Source: Allocoprococcus sp004560705 (GTDB lineage Bacteria; Bacillota; Clostridia; Lachnospirales; Lachnospiraceae). From it: 64,000 bases of DNA. Position numbers and translations under genes: made by a program. The stretch covers positions 7,015 to 71,014 of the forward strand of contig NZ_JBQHTK010000015.1 of the NCBI RefSeq assembly GCF_052065755.1. The letters run 5' to 3'. A model generated the notes under the pieces. That model saw only the letters and a program-made list of their open reading frames with translations, searched no databases and had not been told where the DNA came from. How positions within the stretch are numbered: position 1 is the first letter of the stretch; every line of letters starts with the position of its first letter. This document shows positions 41,888-51,737 of the stretch, in pieces.

Positions 41888-44146
41888 ATGAAATCATTAG
41901 AAAATTTAATTTTTGACATGTTTGGAAAAGACTGTTCACAGTGTTCAGATGAAGAAATTTACCATGCATTATTAGTTTATACAAAAAAAGCACTTTCTGA
42001 GAAAGGCTATCAGGATGGCAAAAAGAAAATTTACTATATTTCTGCAGAATTTCTGATTGGAAAGCTGCTTTCCAATAACCTGATCAATCTCGGTATTTAT
42101 GATGAGGTTGCAAAATTCCTTGAAGAAAATGGCAAATCTATTTCAAAAATCGAAGAAGTGGAACCGGAGCCATCTCTCGGAAACGGTGGCCTTGGACGAC
42201 TGGCGGCATGCTTCCTTGACTCCATCGCCACACTTGGACTTCCGGGTGAAGGAATCGGTCTCAATTATCACCTTGGACTTTTCAAGCAGGTATTCGAGAA
42301 CCACCTGCAGAAAGAAACTCCAAATCCATGGCTGACAGACGAAAGCTGGTTAACACCGACCGGCATTTCCTATATGGTTCCTTACCGCGGCTTTATGCTC
42401 AAATCATCTTTATATGACATTGATGTAGCCGGATATCAAAACAAATCCATCCGTCTGCGCCTCTTTGATATCGACATCGCAGAGGAAAGTATTGTCGGCG
42501 ATGGAATTACATTTGACAAAAATGATATTCTCCACAATCTGACCTTATTCCTCTATCCGGATGACAGCGACGATGCCGGAAGAAAACTGCGGATCTACCA
42601 GCAGTATTTTATGGTCAGCAACGCTGCACAGCTGATCCTCGATGAAGCAGTAAGTAAAGGATGTAACCTGCACGATCTTGCAGACTATGCTGTTGTCCAG
42701 ATCAATGATACACATCCAAGTATGATCATTCCGGAATTCATCCGTCTCCTTACCGAAAGGGGAATTGAATTCGAGGAAGCCTGCGATATCGTGACACACG
42801 TATGTGCTTACACCAACCACACGATTCTGGCCGAAGCACTGGAGAAATGGCCAATCAGCTATCTGGAAGAAGTTGTTCCTCACCTGATGCCGATCATCCG
42901 CCGCCTGGATGAACGTGTCAAGATGCAGTATCCGCAGGAAGCCGTTGCCATCATCGACAAAAACAATCTGGTTCATATGGCACATATGGATATTCATTAT
43001 GGATTCTCAATTAACGGTGTGGCTGCGCTTCATACGGAAATCCTGAAAAGCAGTGAATTAAAAGCTTTTTATGATATTTACCCGGAAAAATTCAATAATA
43101 AAACCAACGGAATCACTTTCCGTCGCTGGCTGCTTCACTGCAATCATGCACTGAGCGATTATATTTCCAGCCTGATCGGTACAGATTATAAGAAAGATGC
43201 CTCCGCTCTCGAGAACCTTCTGAAATACAAAGAAAACGAAGATGTTTTAAATACACTTCTTGAAATCAAAACAAATGCGAAGAAAGTATGCAAAGACTTT
43301 ATTCTGGAAAATACCGGTGTCGAAATTAACGAAAACAGCATCTTCGACATTCAGATCAAACGTCTGCATGAGTACAAACGCCAGCAGCTGAATGCTCTGT
43401 ACATCATTAATAAATATCTGGATATTAAGGCAGGCAACAAACCCGAACAGCCAATCACTTTCATTTTCGGCGCAAAGGCTGCTCCGGCTTATGTAATTGC
43501 AAAAGACATTATTCATCTTCTCCTCTGCCTGCAGGAGCTGATTGCAAACGATCCGGAAGTTGCTCCATACATAAAACTCGTTATGGTGGAAAACTACAAT
43601 GTAACCGCTGCCGAAAAATTAATTCCGGCCTGCGATATTTCCGAACAGATCTCACTTGCATCAAAAGAAGCGAGCGGAACCGGAAATATGAAGTTCATGC
43701 TGAACGGTGCTGTCACACTCGGAACCATGGATGGTGCAAATGTAGAGATCAGCGATCTTGTAGGCCCTGAGAACATTTATATCTTCGGAGAATCAAGCGA
43801 GGCTGTGATTGAGCACTATGCAAAGAGTGACTACAATGCTTACGCAATCTACTCTTCTGACGAACGCATCAAGACATGTGTGGATTTCATCGTTGGAGAC
43901 GAAATGAAAAAGATTGGAAATGAAGAAAACCTGACCAGACTTCACGATGAGCTGGTTCACAAAGACTGGTTCATGACCCTTCTTGATTTCAACGATTACA
44001 CCGAAACCAAAGAACGCATGCTCGCCGATTACAGCGACAGAACTGCATGGGCCAAAATGATGTTGGTAAATATTGCGAAAGCCGGATTTTTCTCATCTGA
44101 CAGAACAATTGAACAATATAACAAAGATATCTGGCATTTGAACTAA
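41888..44146 (+). CDS. glgP: Glycogen/maltodextrin phosphorylase
   Basis: A 752-residue GT35 enzyme. EPEPSLGNGGLGRLAACFLD, then YHLGLFKQ, NDTHPSMIIPE and the PLP-lysine segment KEASGTGNMKFMLNGAVTLG, then DGANVEI. It releases glucose-1-phosphate from alpha-1,4-glucans. It is shorter than the roughly 800-residue enzymes of Bacillus and E. coli but in the range of clostridial forms. AAAGGAG lies before the ATG. Pgi, downstream in the window, serves the same pathway. Confidence 0.96.
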   Translation: MKSLENLIFDMFGKDCSQCSDEEIYHALLVYTKKALSEKGYQDGKKKIYYISAEFLIGKLLSNNLINLGIYDEVAKFLEENGKSISKIEEVEPEPSLGNGGLGRLAACFLDSIATLGLPGEGIGLNYHLGLFKQVFENHLQKETPNPWLTDESWLTPTGISYMVPYRGFMLKSSLYDIDVAGYQNKSIRLRLFDIDIAEESIVGDGITFDKNDILHNLTLFLYPDDSDDAGRKLRIYQQYFMVSNAAQLILDEAVSKGCNLHDLADYAVVQINDTHPSMIIPEFIRLLTERGIEFEEACDIVTHVCAYTNHTILAEALEKWPISYLEEVVPHLMPIIRRLDERVKMQYPQEAVAIIDKNNLVHMAHMDIHYGFSINGVAALHTEILKSSELKAFYDIYPEKFNNKTNGITFRRWLLHCNHALSDYISSLIGTDYKKDASALENLLKYKENEDVLNTLLEIKTNAKKVCKDFILENTGVEINENSIFDIQIKRLHEYKRQQLNALYIINKYLDIKAGNKPEQPITFIFGAKAAPAYVIAKDIIHLLLCLQELIANDPEVAPYIKLVMVENYNVTAAEKLIPACDISEQISLASKEASGTGNMKFMLNGAVTLGTMDGANVEISDLVGPENIYIFGESSEAVIEHYAKSDYNAYAIYSSDERIKTCVDFIVGDEMKKIGNEENLTRLHDELVHKDWFMTLLDFNDYTETKERMLADYSDRTAWAKMMLVNIAKAGFFSSDRTIEQYNKDIWHLN

Positions 44147-44158
44147 GAAATGCAAAGC

Positions 44159-44199
44159 AGCGCGGATCCTACTGAATGTGTTTTACACGGATCCGCGCT
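44159..44199 (+). terminator. Terminator of glgP
   Basis: An 11-bp perfect stem AGCGCGGATCC / GGATCCGCGCT with a 19-nt loop, followed by TGTTATTGTT. Confidence 0.75.
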
Positions 44200-44298
44200 T
44201 GTTATTGTTCGTTTTAATAATCTGACAAATTCTCGTCAAATCACTGGCACAGGATCCCCGATTTTGATACAATACAATTATAATCGGGAGGTACTACT

Positions 44299-45807
44299 AT
44301 GCTATTTTCGGATAAATTGAATTTTCTAATGAATCTCACACAGACTTCAAACAAAGAACTTGCGGCCGCCATTTCGGTGGATCGCTCTTTGATCAGCCTT
44401 CTTCGCACAGGAAAACGAGGAATGCCTCGAAACCGCGAGCACATTTCACGTATGGCTGATTTCTTTTCCAAACACTGTGTAGCTGACTTTCAGCGTCATG
44501 CGCTTTCTGAAATGCTGGAGCAGAGTATTCTGCGTTCTTCCATGCCCTCATCTGCGTTGGCTGAATATATCTTTAAATGGCTTTCCGATGATTACGATAT
44601 TGTTGAAAATACACTGAGCAGGATATCTCACACTCCGGCTGTCCCTGAACCAAAACACAACATTTCAGCATCGAACCACATTTCGTCTTCTAATGATGAA
44701 ACAGAATATTTTTATGGCAACAGCGGAAAAAGAGAAGCCATTCATCGATTACTCGGCCTCATGCAAACGCTTGAGCAACCTTCTACGATTCTGTTTGCTT
44801 ATGACGACAATCTGGAATAGCTGTTCGAGGACTATTCCTTCACCCTTGAACTTCAGTCCAGCTTAATGGAAATTATCACCAGAGGCTTCACGATATGCCA
44901 GATCATGCCATCTATCAATTTTATGAATCGTTATGTCGAATCTCTGCGTTACTGGCTTCCGCTTTATGTAACAGGCCAGACGAAGGTATATTATTATCCC
45001 CGACTGCGCGATAATCTGTACCGTCATTCCATGATCGTTTTGCCCGGTCATTTTGCAATCTTCTCTACGTGTGTCGGGATGACAAGCAACCCAATCACAC
45101 TACTTACCACCAATCCGTCTCTCGTTTACGCATACACCGGACAGTATAACGATTATCTGTCCCTCTGCCAGCCGGCACTGACTGTACACAACACTTCGGA
45201 AGAACTTATGGATTGTTTTGAGGATTTCTTTTCACAGCCGGGATCCATCGTCCAGAAAGTCTTTCCTATTTCAGCAACTACAATCCCGAGAGAGATTCTG
45301 GAACAGCTTCGAGATAAGACCGATCATGTATTATGGAAGACTGCTTATGAAAAGAATTTAAACGAACTATCCTCTTTTGAAGAGCATTTGAAGCATACCC
45401 CTTTTATCGACATATGCGAGCTGTCCGACCCGAAGGATATTCGTTCCGGGATGATTCCGATTGCAGCGCCTTACAAAACATACGACGGGCAGTCTATGTA
45501 TACCCCGGAAACCTATGTGCTTCATTTAAAGAACATTCTTCGCTTGATGGATACCTATGAAAATTACTATTTCATTCCTTCTAAACCGGACACCAGACAT
45601 GATTACAATCTCTTCGTCAAAAAAGAAGGAATGGCTCTTCTTGTCCGCAATACTGCTCCGACGCTGATCATAGAGCTGAAAAGACCGGAAATCGTAACCG
45701 CCTGCCGTGAACATCTTCTGCGTATGGCGGAACAATACTGCGACGGCATGCAGCGTACGAAAGCCCGCATGCAGATCAACGCCCTGATTCATGATCTTCA
45801 GGAATAA
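44299..45807 (+). pseudogene. HTH-type regulator-like gene split by one amber codon
   Basis: The frame from ATG 44299 (GGGAGG upstream) runs 173 codons, meets TAG at 44818-44820, and continues open in the same frame to 45807, total about 502 codons. The N-terminus is an XRE-like helix-turn-helix (LMNLTQTSNKELAAAISVDR, then SLISLLRTGKRG). After the stop the protein continues LFEDYSFTLELQSSL and holds a large domain without recognised motif (PIAAPYKTYDGQSMYTPETY). Because both sides are coherent, a TGG-to-TAG change is likely. It is either a fresh pseudogene, a sequence error, or a two-piece protein; no readthrough signal is seen. Function unknown. Confidence 0.7.
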
Positions 45808-45853
45808 AGAAACGACCGGTTTTTGCCAAATTATAAGAAAAGGAAAAAACAGA

Positions 45854-45883
45854 TTGACTCCCGGCATTCTCCGGTACTATAAG
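45854..45883 (+). promoter_or_regulatory. Promoter-like element before the decayed ATP-grasp cluster
   Basis: TTGACT (45854-45859) with CTATAA (45877-45882) at 17 bp. It would drive the broken genes that follow, after the hairpin at 45897. Confidence 0.6.
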
Positions 45884-45896
45884 AGTTGTATTAAAC

Positions 45897-45930
45897 AAAG
45901 GCGTTTTGCATAATTATGCAAAGCGCCTTT
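45897..45930 (+). terminator. Hairpin with T-tract in the leader of the decayed cluster
   Basis: AAAGGCG-TTTTGCATAA and TTATGCAAA-GCGCCTTT form a long stem followed by TCTATT. It lies just after the promoter-like element, so it may be the end of the previous unit or an attenuator. Confidence 0.6.
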
Positions 45931-45962
45931 TCTATTAGGAATTACAAAGGAGGAGGAGAATT

Positions 45963-46094
45963 ATGCAGGAAATGGATCTTTACAGGCACACCGATACGGT
46001 AAACGAACTGCTCGCCCGGTATGGTGTCAAGTTTGGTATTTATAAAAATAACGTATTCCATGAGCGAGAATTTCATCCAGCGTTACTGCTTTGA
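45963..46094 (+). pseudogene. Circularly permuted type 2 ATP-grasp protein, N-terminal fragment
   Basis: After AAAGGAGGAGGAG, the ATG at 45963 gives MQEMDLYRHTDTVNELLARY, then GVKFGIYKNNVFHERE, the start of circularly permuted ATP-grasp (DUF404) proteins that exceed 450 residues. The frame then leaves the family and stops at 46094. The excellent ribosome binding site shows it was a functional gene start. Confidence 0.55.
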
Positions 46095-46317
46095 CGCAGA
46101 TGATATGAATTCCATTTATTCCAATCTGATGCGCGCGTACGACAATGGCATCACATTGCGCGAATCCATCGGAAGCGAAACACTTTCTTATATTCAGCTT
46201 GCAGTTTATGAGCTGAACAAGGCGCGCGTTTCACAGTCACCGCTTATCGAGCTTCAAAAAGTCATGGACAATATCCTCGCGTTCTGGGGTATTGAAGATG
46301 ATCCGGCATTTTCGTAA
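46056..46317 (+). pseudogene. Alpha-E (DUF403) domain fragment
   Basis: In the +1 frame the reading ENFIQRYCFDADDMNSIYSN, then LMRAYDNGITLRESIGSETL and VMDNILAFWGIED, resembles the middle of alpha-E proteins, the usual partners of circularly permuted ATP-grasp proteins. Both ends are missing. It begins inside the ATP-grasp fragment, so a deletion joined the two genes. Confidence 0.5.
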
Positions 46318-47084
46318 AGACACGCTCTCATGGCGGTTTTGTCCGGAAGGGAGACGAAATCGGTCATATCGTCGATCCACTGCAGGGCATCCTGCTTGGC
46401 AGCGTCATCTCTCCGTCTGACGGATGGCTCTTTACCGTCCGTGAATATCCGGTCGTGGATGAAGGAGAGACCACACAGCGCATCGCTGCAGGAATTTTTG
46501 ATATTGTAAATGATTATCCTTTCGGTATTCAGTTCGCCTCTTTCTATATGCCGGGTTCTTTTGTCCCGCATGTGCGTATGATGAAAACCGGATTTGAAAA
46601 GGTGGAGCTTGCCAAACAGTTCGGGCTTCCGTACGTTGTACTCCACACGCCTCGTCCCTTTGATACGACGACCTTGAATTACAACTGGCAGATCTGGGAG
46701 ACCAACGCATTTTCCATTTACACGACCAACACTTCACGCATCGACCATGTCAGTGCGGCGCAGGCTGTGGAGGCCATCCTGAACTTTATGTCCAAGCAGC
46801 ACATCATTCGCTACAACGGAAAGAACGGATATCTCTCACAGGTCATCGAAAGCGAGGACTTTATACCGGTGCGGGCGGCGGATGCAGGTTTCTTTGAGTC
46901 TTTCGTAAAAGCCGGTGATGAAATCAAAAAAGGGCAAGTTCTTGCACGGATCCATGATCCATATCTTGGCACGGTGCGCAGCACACTTTGCGCTCCGGTG
47001 CATGGGACAGTCGCTTTTGTCCACGATGAGGCAATGACTTATGAACATACCGCTGTTCTTAAACTGATTCGGGAGGAACGTTAA
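46302..47084 (+). pseudogene. M14 (succinylglutamate desuccinylase/aspartoacylase-like) fused fragments
   Basis: The frame is open without a good start from 46302. FVKTRSHGGFVRKGDEIGHI, then SPSDGWLFTVREYPVV, is the C-terminal beta domain of an AstE/AspA-like enzyme. From about 46480 IAAGIFDIVNDYPFGIQFAS, then FYMPGSFVPHVRMM, restarts within the catalytic domain of a second copy and ends with another C-terminal domain (FVKAGDEIKKGQVLARIHDP). The N-terminal zinc motif H-x-x-E is absent from both. Two M14 genes therefore seem to have been merged by deletion. Confidence 0.6.
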
Positions 47085-47149
47085 TCACCGCTTCTTGCAC
47101 TTCCTTCTCTCTTCTGCTATAGTGATAGGAAGAAATGGAGGCACAAAAG

Positions 47150-48502
47150 ATGAGTTATTCAATGTATGAACTGCTATGGTTTTTTATTCTGTATTCCCTG
47201 GCAGGATGGGCGCTTGGCACAGCCGCGGCTGCTGTAAGAGAGAAGAAGTTTGTCGATATCGGTTTTCTGTTCGGTCCCTACTGTCCGTCCTACGGTATCA
47301 GCGCCCTACTATTTGCGGTCTTTCTGTCGGAGCTGAAAAATAATCTGTTCTTCCTGTTTCTGGGAGGAACCGTCCTTTCTTTCTTCGTAACGATTGGAAC
47401 CGGTTTTGTCTTAGAACGTATTTTCCATAGAAAATGGTGGGACTATTCCAGAAAGCGTTTCCAGTTCGGAGGCTACGTCACACTTCCTTACACAGTTCTC
47501 TGGGGACTGATCGCTGTATTCTGCGTTTCATTTGCCAATCCGCTTCTTACAGATCTGATGCATCTGATCCCAAGAAGCATCGGCGAACTGATCTTGATCA
47601 TAGCCGGAATCATTCTCGGCATTGACCTGATCGGAACCATCAGCGGCATTCTGACCGTGCGCTCCCGTGTAAATAAAGCGTCTATTGTATACAGGATTTC
47701 TGAAGACCTCCAGAATGCAGCGGACACACTGGGAGAAGATCTGACCGGCTGGACACTGAAGCATCTGAAAAAAGCCTATCCGAATCTGGACGAAAAAGCT
47801 CTGCTGCAGGCGAAACTTGAGAAAGAACGTGAACTGGAAGCAGCCAAAGAGAAAGCCGGCGTATTTGCCGTTGGATGCTCGTTCTATAAACTGGTATGCC
47901 TGTTCTTTCTCGGGGCTTTCCTGGGGGATATCACCGAAACCATCTTCTGTCTGATCACTGCCGGGAAACTAATGAGCCGAAGCAGTGTGGTTTATGGCCC
48001 GTTCAGCATTGTCTGGGGACTCGGATGTGTGCTGCTTACAGCCATTTTATATCAGTACCGGACCCGCAGCGACAGCTATATTTTCGTATTCGGCACTATA
48101 CTCGGCGGGGCCTACGAATACATCTGCAGTGTCTTCACTGAGATTGTTTTCGGCACGGTATTCTGGGACTACAGCCATATCCCGTTCAATCTGGGCGGCC
48201 GAATCAACCTGCTGTACTGCTTTTTCTGGGGTATCGCCGCCGTTGTGTGGCTGAAAATCCTCTACCCGCTGTTCTCAGGCTGGATTGAAAAGATTCCGAA
48301 GAAAATCGGCGTAACTTTGACTTGGGTGATGATTGTCTTTATGATTTTTGATATGATCATGTCCGGGCTTGCGATGGCGCGCTATTCCATCCGGCAGACC
48401 GAAGGTGTGAAAGCATCGACAGGGCTCGAATATTTTCTGGATGAACATTTCCCAGATGAGCGAATGGAACGGATTTATCCAAATGCAATTATTGTTGAAT
48501 AG
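47150..48502 (+). CDS. PF06541-type (ABC_trans_CmpB) membrane protein, duplicated
   Basis: A 450-residue protein with about 10 to 12 helices in two similar halves. Each has a segment of type GFLFGPYCPSYGISAL / SSVVYGPFSIVWGLGCVLL and RKWWDYSRKRFQFGGYVTLP / TVFWDYSHIPFNLGGRINLL. A charged soluble linker (about 195 to 240, coiled-coil-like) joins them. This is the PF06541 family, named as a putative ABC-transporter type IV but without proven function. ATG 47150 has GGAGG 8 nt upstream. Confidence 0.82.
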   Translation: MSYSMYELLWFFILYSLAGWALGTAAAAVREKKFVDIGFLFGPYCPSYGISALLFAVFLSELKNNLFFLFLGGTVLSFFVTIGTGFVLERIFHRKWWDYSRKRFQFGGYVTLPYTVLWGLIAVFCVSFANPLLTDLMHLIPRSIGELILIIAGIILGIDLIGTISGILTVRSRVNKASIVYRISEDLQNAADTLGEDLTGWTLKHLKKAYPNLDEKALLQAKLEKERELEAAKEKAGVFAVGCSFYKLVCLFFLGAFLGDITETIFCLITAGKLMSRSSVVYGPFSIVWGLGCVLLTAILYQYRTRSDSYIFVFGTILGGAYEYICSVFTEIVFGTVFWDYSHIPFNLGGRINLLYCFFWGIAAVVWLKILYPLFSGWIEKIPKKIGVTLTWVMIVFMIFDMIMSGLAMARYSIRQTEGVKASTGLEYFLDEHFPDERMERIYPNAIIVE

Positions 48503-48506
48503 AATT

Positions 48507-48530
48507 AAGGCTGCCAAACGGCAGCCTTTT
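48507..48530. terminator. Terminator between convergent genes
   Basis: AAGGCTGCC-AAAC-GGCAGCCTT then TT, with AATT on the other side. It serves the PF06541 gene and perhaps the ABC operon. Confidence 0.85.
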
Positions 48531-48547
48531 GCATGTATCATATTCGC

Positions 48548-49384
48548 TTATCCCTTCACAGACCCTCCCATCATTCCGGAAATCAGATATTTCCTGAACA
48601 GCATAGCTGTGAGCGCCGGTGGAATCAATGCGGTCATTCCGGCCGCGGCAATCAATCCATATTGAATAGAGTCTTTCGTCATAAATTCCGACACAACAAT
48701 CGCCATCGGCTTTGTCTCCATGGATGAAGCCAGAATAAGCGGTATCTGAAACTGACTCCATGTATTCAAAAACATAATCAATGTCACGGAAAGAATAATC
48801 GGGCGGGAAAGAGGTAAGATGATCCGGGAAAATGCCGCTCCTCTTCCACATCCATCTATCATAGCTGCCTCTTCCAGCTCTTTTGGAATCGTCGCAAAAT
48901 AGTTGGATATCAGCCATGAAGCCATCGGCAGATAGGAACTGACATACACCATGCTGAGCCAGAAAATATGATCCAGCATTTTTCCTGCTGCAAACATACG
49001 ATAAAGGGGAATGATCGTTGCCATTACCGGAATCACCATCGTGATCAGGAAAAGATTCTTGATCACCTTTCTCCCCTTGAACTCCATCCTGCTTAAAGCA
49101 TAGGCACTCATCATTGCAATCGGGATTCCAATAACGAGTGTAATACCTACTGCCCTCATCGAATTATACATTCCTTTAAAAAACGCATTTCCTCTTCGAC
49201 TTCCTGAAAACAATTCTACATAATTAGCAAATGTAATACTCTCCGGCAGCATTTTAGAAGTCGGAGCAAAAATCGCATAATCCGGTGTAACAGATATCAT
49301 GAATGTCCAGACGAATGGGCCGACTGTAAATATCAGAAACAGAATCGTTGCCAGAAAGTACCCTGCTCTTTTTACATATTTCAC
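48548..49384 (-). CDS. Carbohydrate ABC transporter permease (MalG type)
   Basis: A 278-residue inner-membrane permease with six helices. The ATPase-contact EAA loop is PKELEEAAMIDGCGRGAAFS, with RIILPLSRPII. Last gene of the three-gene importer. Its start overlaps the end of the MalF-type gene by one base. Confidence 0.93.
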   Translation of the reverse strand: MKYVKRAGYFLATILFLIFTVGPFVWTFMISVTPDYAIFAPTSKMLPESITFANYVELFSGSRRGNAFFKGMYNSMRAVGITLVIGIPIAMMSAYALSRMEFKGRKVIKNLFLITMVIPVMATIIPLYRMFAAGKMLDHIFWLSMVYVSSYLPMASWLISNYFATIPKELEEAAMIDGCGRGAAFSRIILPLSRPIILSVTLIMFLNTWSQFQIPLILASSMETKPMAIVVSEFMTKDSIQYGLIAAAGMTALIPPALTAMLFRKYLISGMMGGSVKG

Positions 49385-50250
49385 TAGTATTCCACCTCCT
49401 TATTCAGGCTGCGCAAGTAGAATACTCCAAGAATCAACGCAAAAAACATGACGATATAGGTCATGGCACTTCCTTTTCCAAAATTCAGGAACGTAAATGT
49501 CGTAAGATAGCTCTCCATCAATATATTTTTTCCCAGATCGCTATATCCTGAAAGTGCAACAATTTCATCAAATACATTGATCGCTGTTACGGATGTCGAT
49601 GTGATACCCACCGCAATAAACGGTCTCATGAGAGGCATAGTAATATATCTGAAAATCATTCCCGGTGTTCCGCCGTCCATCTTAGCCGCCTCATAAAAGT
49701 CCACCGGAATCGACTGTCTTCCCGCCAGACAAACCAAGGCCATAAAAGGAATGCTCCTCCAGACCACCACAATGGAAATCACCAGCAGAAGCGTCCATCT
49801 CGATCCAAGAAATTCGATTGGTTTACTAGTGGTCCCAAGGCCTATCAAAAGTTTATTCAAGAATCCATATCCGGAGAAAAATACAAACTTCCACAATACT
49901 CCATTTACATACGGCGGCAACGCCCATGGCAATATAGACAATGATAGCAAAATACCTGACCATTTCACATCTACATTCAAAAATGATGCCACAAGATATC
50001 CGATCAAAGTAGTAAAGACCACAACAAAGACCAGAATAAATATTGTATTCTGCATACTGTACCAGAATGAGTCCGACTGAATTATATCAAGATAATTCTT
50101 GATTCCCACAAAATGGATATCTCCCGGGGCCGTCAGTTTCCATTTCTTTAAACTATATGAAAATGTCGCAATAATCGGATAAAATACTAATACACCCATG
50201 ATGAGAATCATGGGTGTTAGTAAAAGATAAGGTAATATCTTTTTTTTCAT
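49384..50250 (-). CDS. Carbohydrate ABC transporter permease (MalF type)
   Basis: A 288-residue permease with six helices. The EAA loop is VDFYEAAKMDGGTPGMIFRY with ITMPLMRPFI. It pairs with the MalG-type partner. No ATPase gene is present, as usual for importers that share an MsmK-like ATPase encoded elsewhere. Confidence 0.93.
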   Translation of the reverse strand: MKKKILPYLLLTPMILIMGVLVFYPIIATFSYSLKKWKLTAPGDIHFVGIKNYLDIIQSDSFWYSMQNTIFILVFVVVFTTLIGYLVASFLNVDVKWSGILLSLSILPWALPPYVNGVLWKFVFFSGYGFLNKLLIGLGTTSKPIEFLGSRWTLLLVISIVVVWRSIPFMALVCLAGRQSIPVDFYEAAKMDGGTPGMIFRYITMPLMRPFIAVGITSTSVTAINVFDEIVALSGYSDLGKNILMESYLTTFTFLNFGKGSAMTYIVMFFALILGVFYLRSLNKEVEY

Positions 50251-50264
50251 TATTTATTTCCTAA

Positions 50265-51542
50265 CTATTCGTTAATTAACTTTTCCAGCGCTGTTTCCAT
50301 TTCATTGAAAGCTTCTTCTGCTGTAAGTTCGCCGAGTGCCATTTTGTTGATTGCATTATACATTGCACTGCTCATTTCTGCATAGTAAGAAGGTACACCG
50401 TTCGGGAACGGAGAAGCGATCAACTGTGCCTGTTCCAGCATTGCTCCCGCATTCTGAATCGTTCCGTCATTGATCAGTTCTTCCAAAACCGAATTACGTG
50501 TTGGAATTGCACTATTTGTTTCATTTAACTGCTTCTGCATATCAGCAGAGGTATACCATTCCACAAATTTCTTTGCAGCTTCTTTGTGTTCTGAAGTTTT
50601 TGTTACACCAATAGCCTCCGGCAATGCCATTGTCTGCGTTGCTTTTGCATCTTTTCCCGGGACAAGAATCGGCGCGATCTCACCGACAACGCTGCACTCT
50701 TCTTCATTATTTGTTCTGGATACAAAAGAAGTCGGTCCGGTCAGAAAGCTTGCGCTTCCGGAGCAAATACGTTTGTAAGCATCCATTCCTGAAGATGTCT
50801 TGTCTTCCGGTGCAACCAGTTCTTCCTTTACAAGCGTTTCCATATACTTAAGAGCTTCCATTACGGATTCTTCGTTGAAGGTTCCGTCTTCGTTCCATAC
50901 AACGCCGTTCATGGTATAGGCAAGCCACATCAGGCATGTTGATGTCTTTTCTTCCGCATTTAAAGCGATTGCAAACGGATACTCTGCCGTTCCGGTAGAT
51001 TTCAAAGTTCTGCAGGCTTCCAATACGTCATCCCATGTCTGCGGCTCCTCAGTGATACCGGCCTCTTCAAACTGTTTCGTGTTGTAGTATGAAAGACGAT
51101 AGTCATTTGCATATGGTATCGCCAGGACTTGTCCGTCTTTTGTAAATGTCTCAAGAGTAGGCATGTCTGCTTTGTCCGCATCTGATACTTCCAATGGTTC
51201 CAGCCAGTCTGCCGCATAGAACTCTCCTACCCAAGACCAATCAACCTCTACTACATCCGCTGCGCATTGTCCTGCTGATGATGCAGTCGCCAGTTTTTCG
51301 CGGATATCATCCCATCCCACTTCAGAAATCTCAACTTCAATTCCGGTTTCCTCTGTGAAAGCCGCAAGCTGATCGTCCGTCGGGATTGCCCAATCCGGTG
51401 CCATAAAGGTAATCGTTTCTTTGGCTGTTCCTTCCTCTTCTTTTTGTTCACTGTCACCACTTCCGCTCTTTCCGCCACATCCGGTAAGCATGACACCAAT
51501 CATCGAAGTGATCAACAGTATGCTCATTAGTCTTTTTTTCAT
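50265..51542 (-). CDS. Extracellular sugar-binding lipoprotein
   Basis: A 425-residue lipoprotein. Signal SILLITSMIGVMLTGCGGKS has the lipobox Cys near residue 21. A type 2 (MalE-like) solute-binding fold follows (TITFMAPDWAIPTDDQLAAF, DVVEVDWSWVGEFYAADWLE, then SAIPTRNSVLEEL). ATG 51542 has GGGAGGAT upstream; the ATG at 51605 has none. It captures an oligosaccharide or other sugar for the two permeases. A palindromic site lies upstream. Confidence 0.93.
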   Translation of the reverse strand: MKKRLMSILLITSMIGVMLTGCGGKSGSGDSEQKEEEGTAKETITFMAPDWAIPTDDQLAAFTEETGIEVEISEVGWDDIREKLATASSAGQCAADVVEVDWSWVGEFYAADWLEPLEVSDADKADMPTLETFTKDGQVLAIPYANDYRLSYYNTKQFEEAGITEEPQTWDDVLEACRTLKSTGTAEYPFAIALNAEEKTSTCLMWLAYTMNGVVWNEDGTFNEESVMEALKYMETLVKEELVAPEDKTSSGMDAYKRICSGSASFLTGPTSFVSRTNNEEECSVVGEIAPILVPGKDAKATQTMALPEAIGVTKTSEHKEAAKKFVEWYTSADMQKQLNETNSAIPTRNSVLEELINDGTIQNAGAMLEQAQLIASPFPNGVPSYYAEMSSAMYNAINKMALGELTAEEAFNEMETALEKLINE

Positions 51543-51604
51543 AATTTCATCCTCCCATAGACTATCTCTTTTATATATACTATCAATACATTTACCGTAT
51601 ATCA

Positions 51605-51649
51605 AATAGATAAAATCTATATACCAATTATTTATAGATTTTATCTATT
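51605..51649 (-). promoter_or_regulatory. 17-bp inverted repeat, likely operator of the ABC operon
   Basis: AATAGATAAAATCTATA (51605-51621) and TATAGATTTTATCTATT (51633-51649) are perfect inverted copies, 11 bp apart, about 63 bp before the binding-protein ATG. No adjacent regulator gene is seen. Confidence 0.7.
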
Positions 51650-51681
51650 CATAATTCCCATCAGAATGAGCAAAATACCAA

Positions 51682-51710
51682 AAGGGAGCCTTCATTAAGA
51701 AAGCCCCCTT
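51682..51710 (-). terminator. Terminator of pgi
   Basis: AAGGGGGCTTTC pairs with GAAGGCTCCCTT on the minus strand (one mismatch), followed by TTGGTATTTT. It lies 28 bp after the pgi stop. Confidence 0.75.
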
Positions 51711-51737
51711 CTATGTATAAGTCTTTGTAAAATATGC

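Noticed and set aside
44818..44820. Programmed readthrough or pyrrolysine use at TAG
   Set aside because: No pylS/pylT or downstream stem seen, and other genes here end with TAG normally; a point mutation is simpler.
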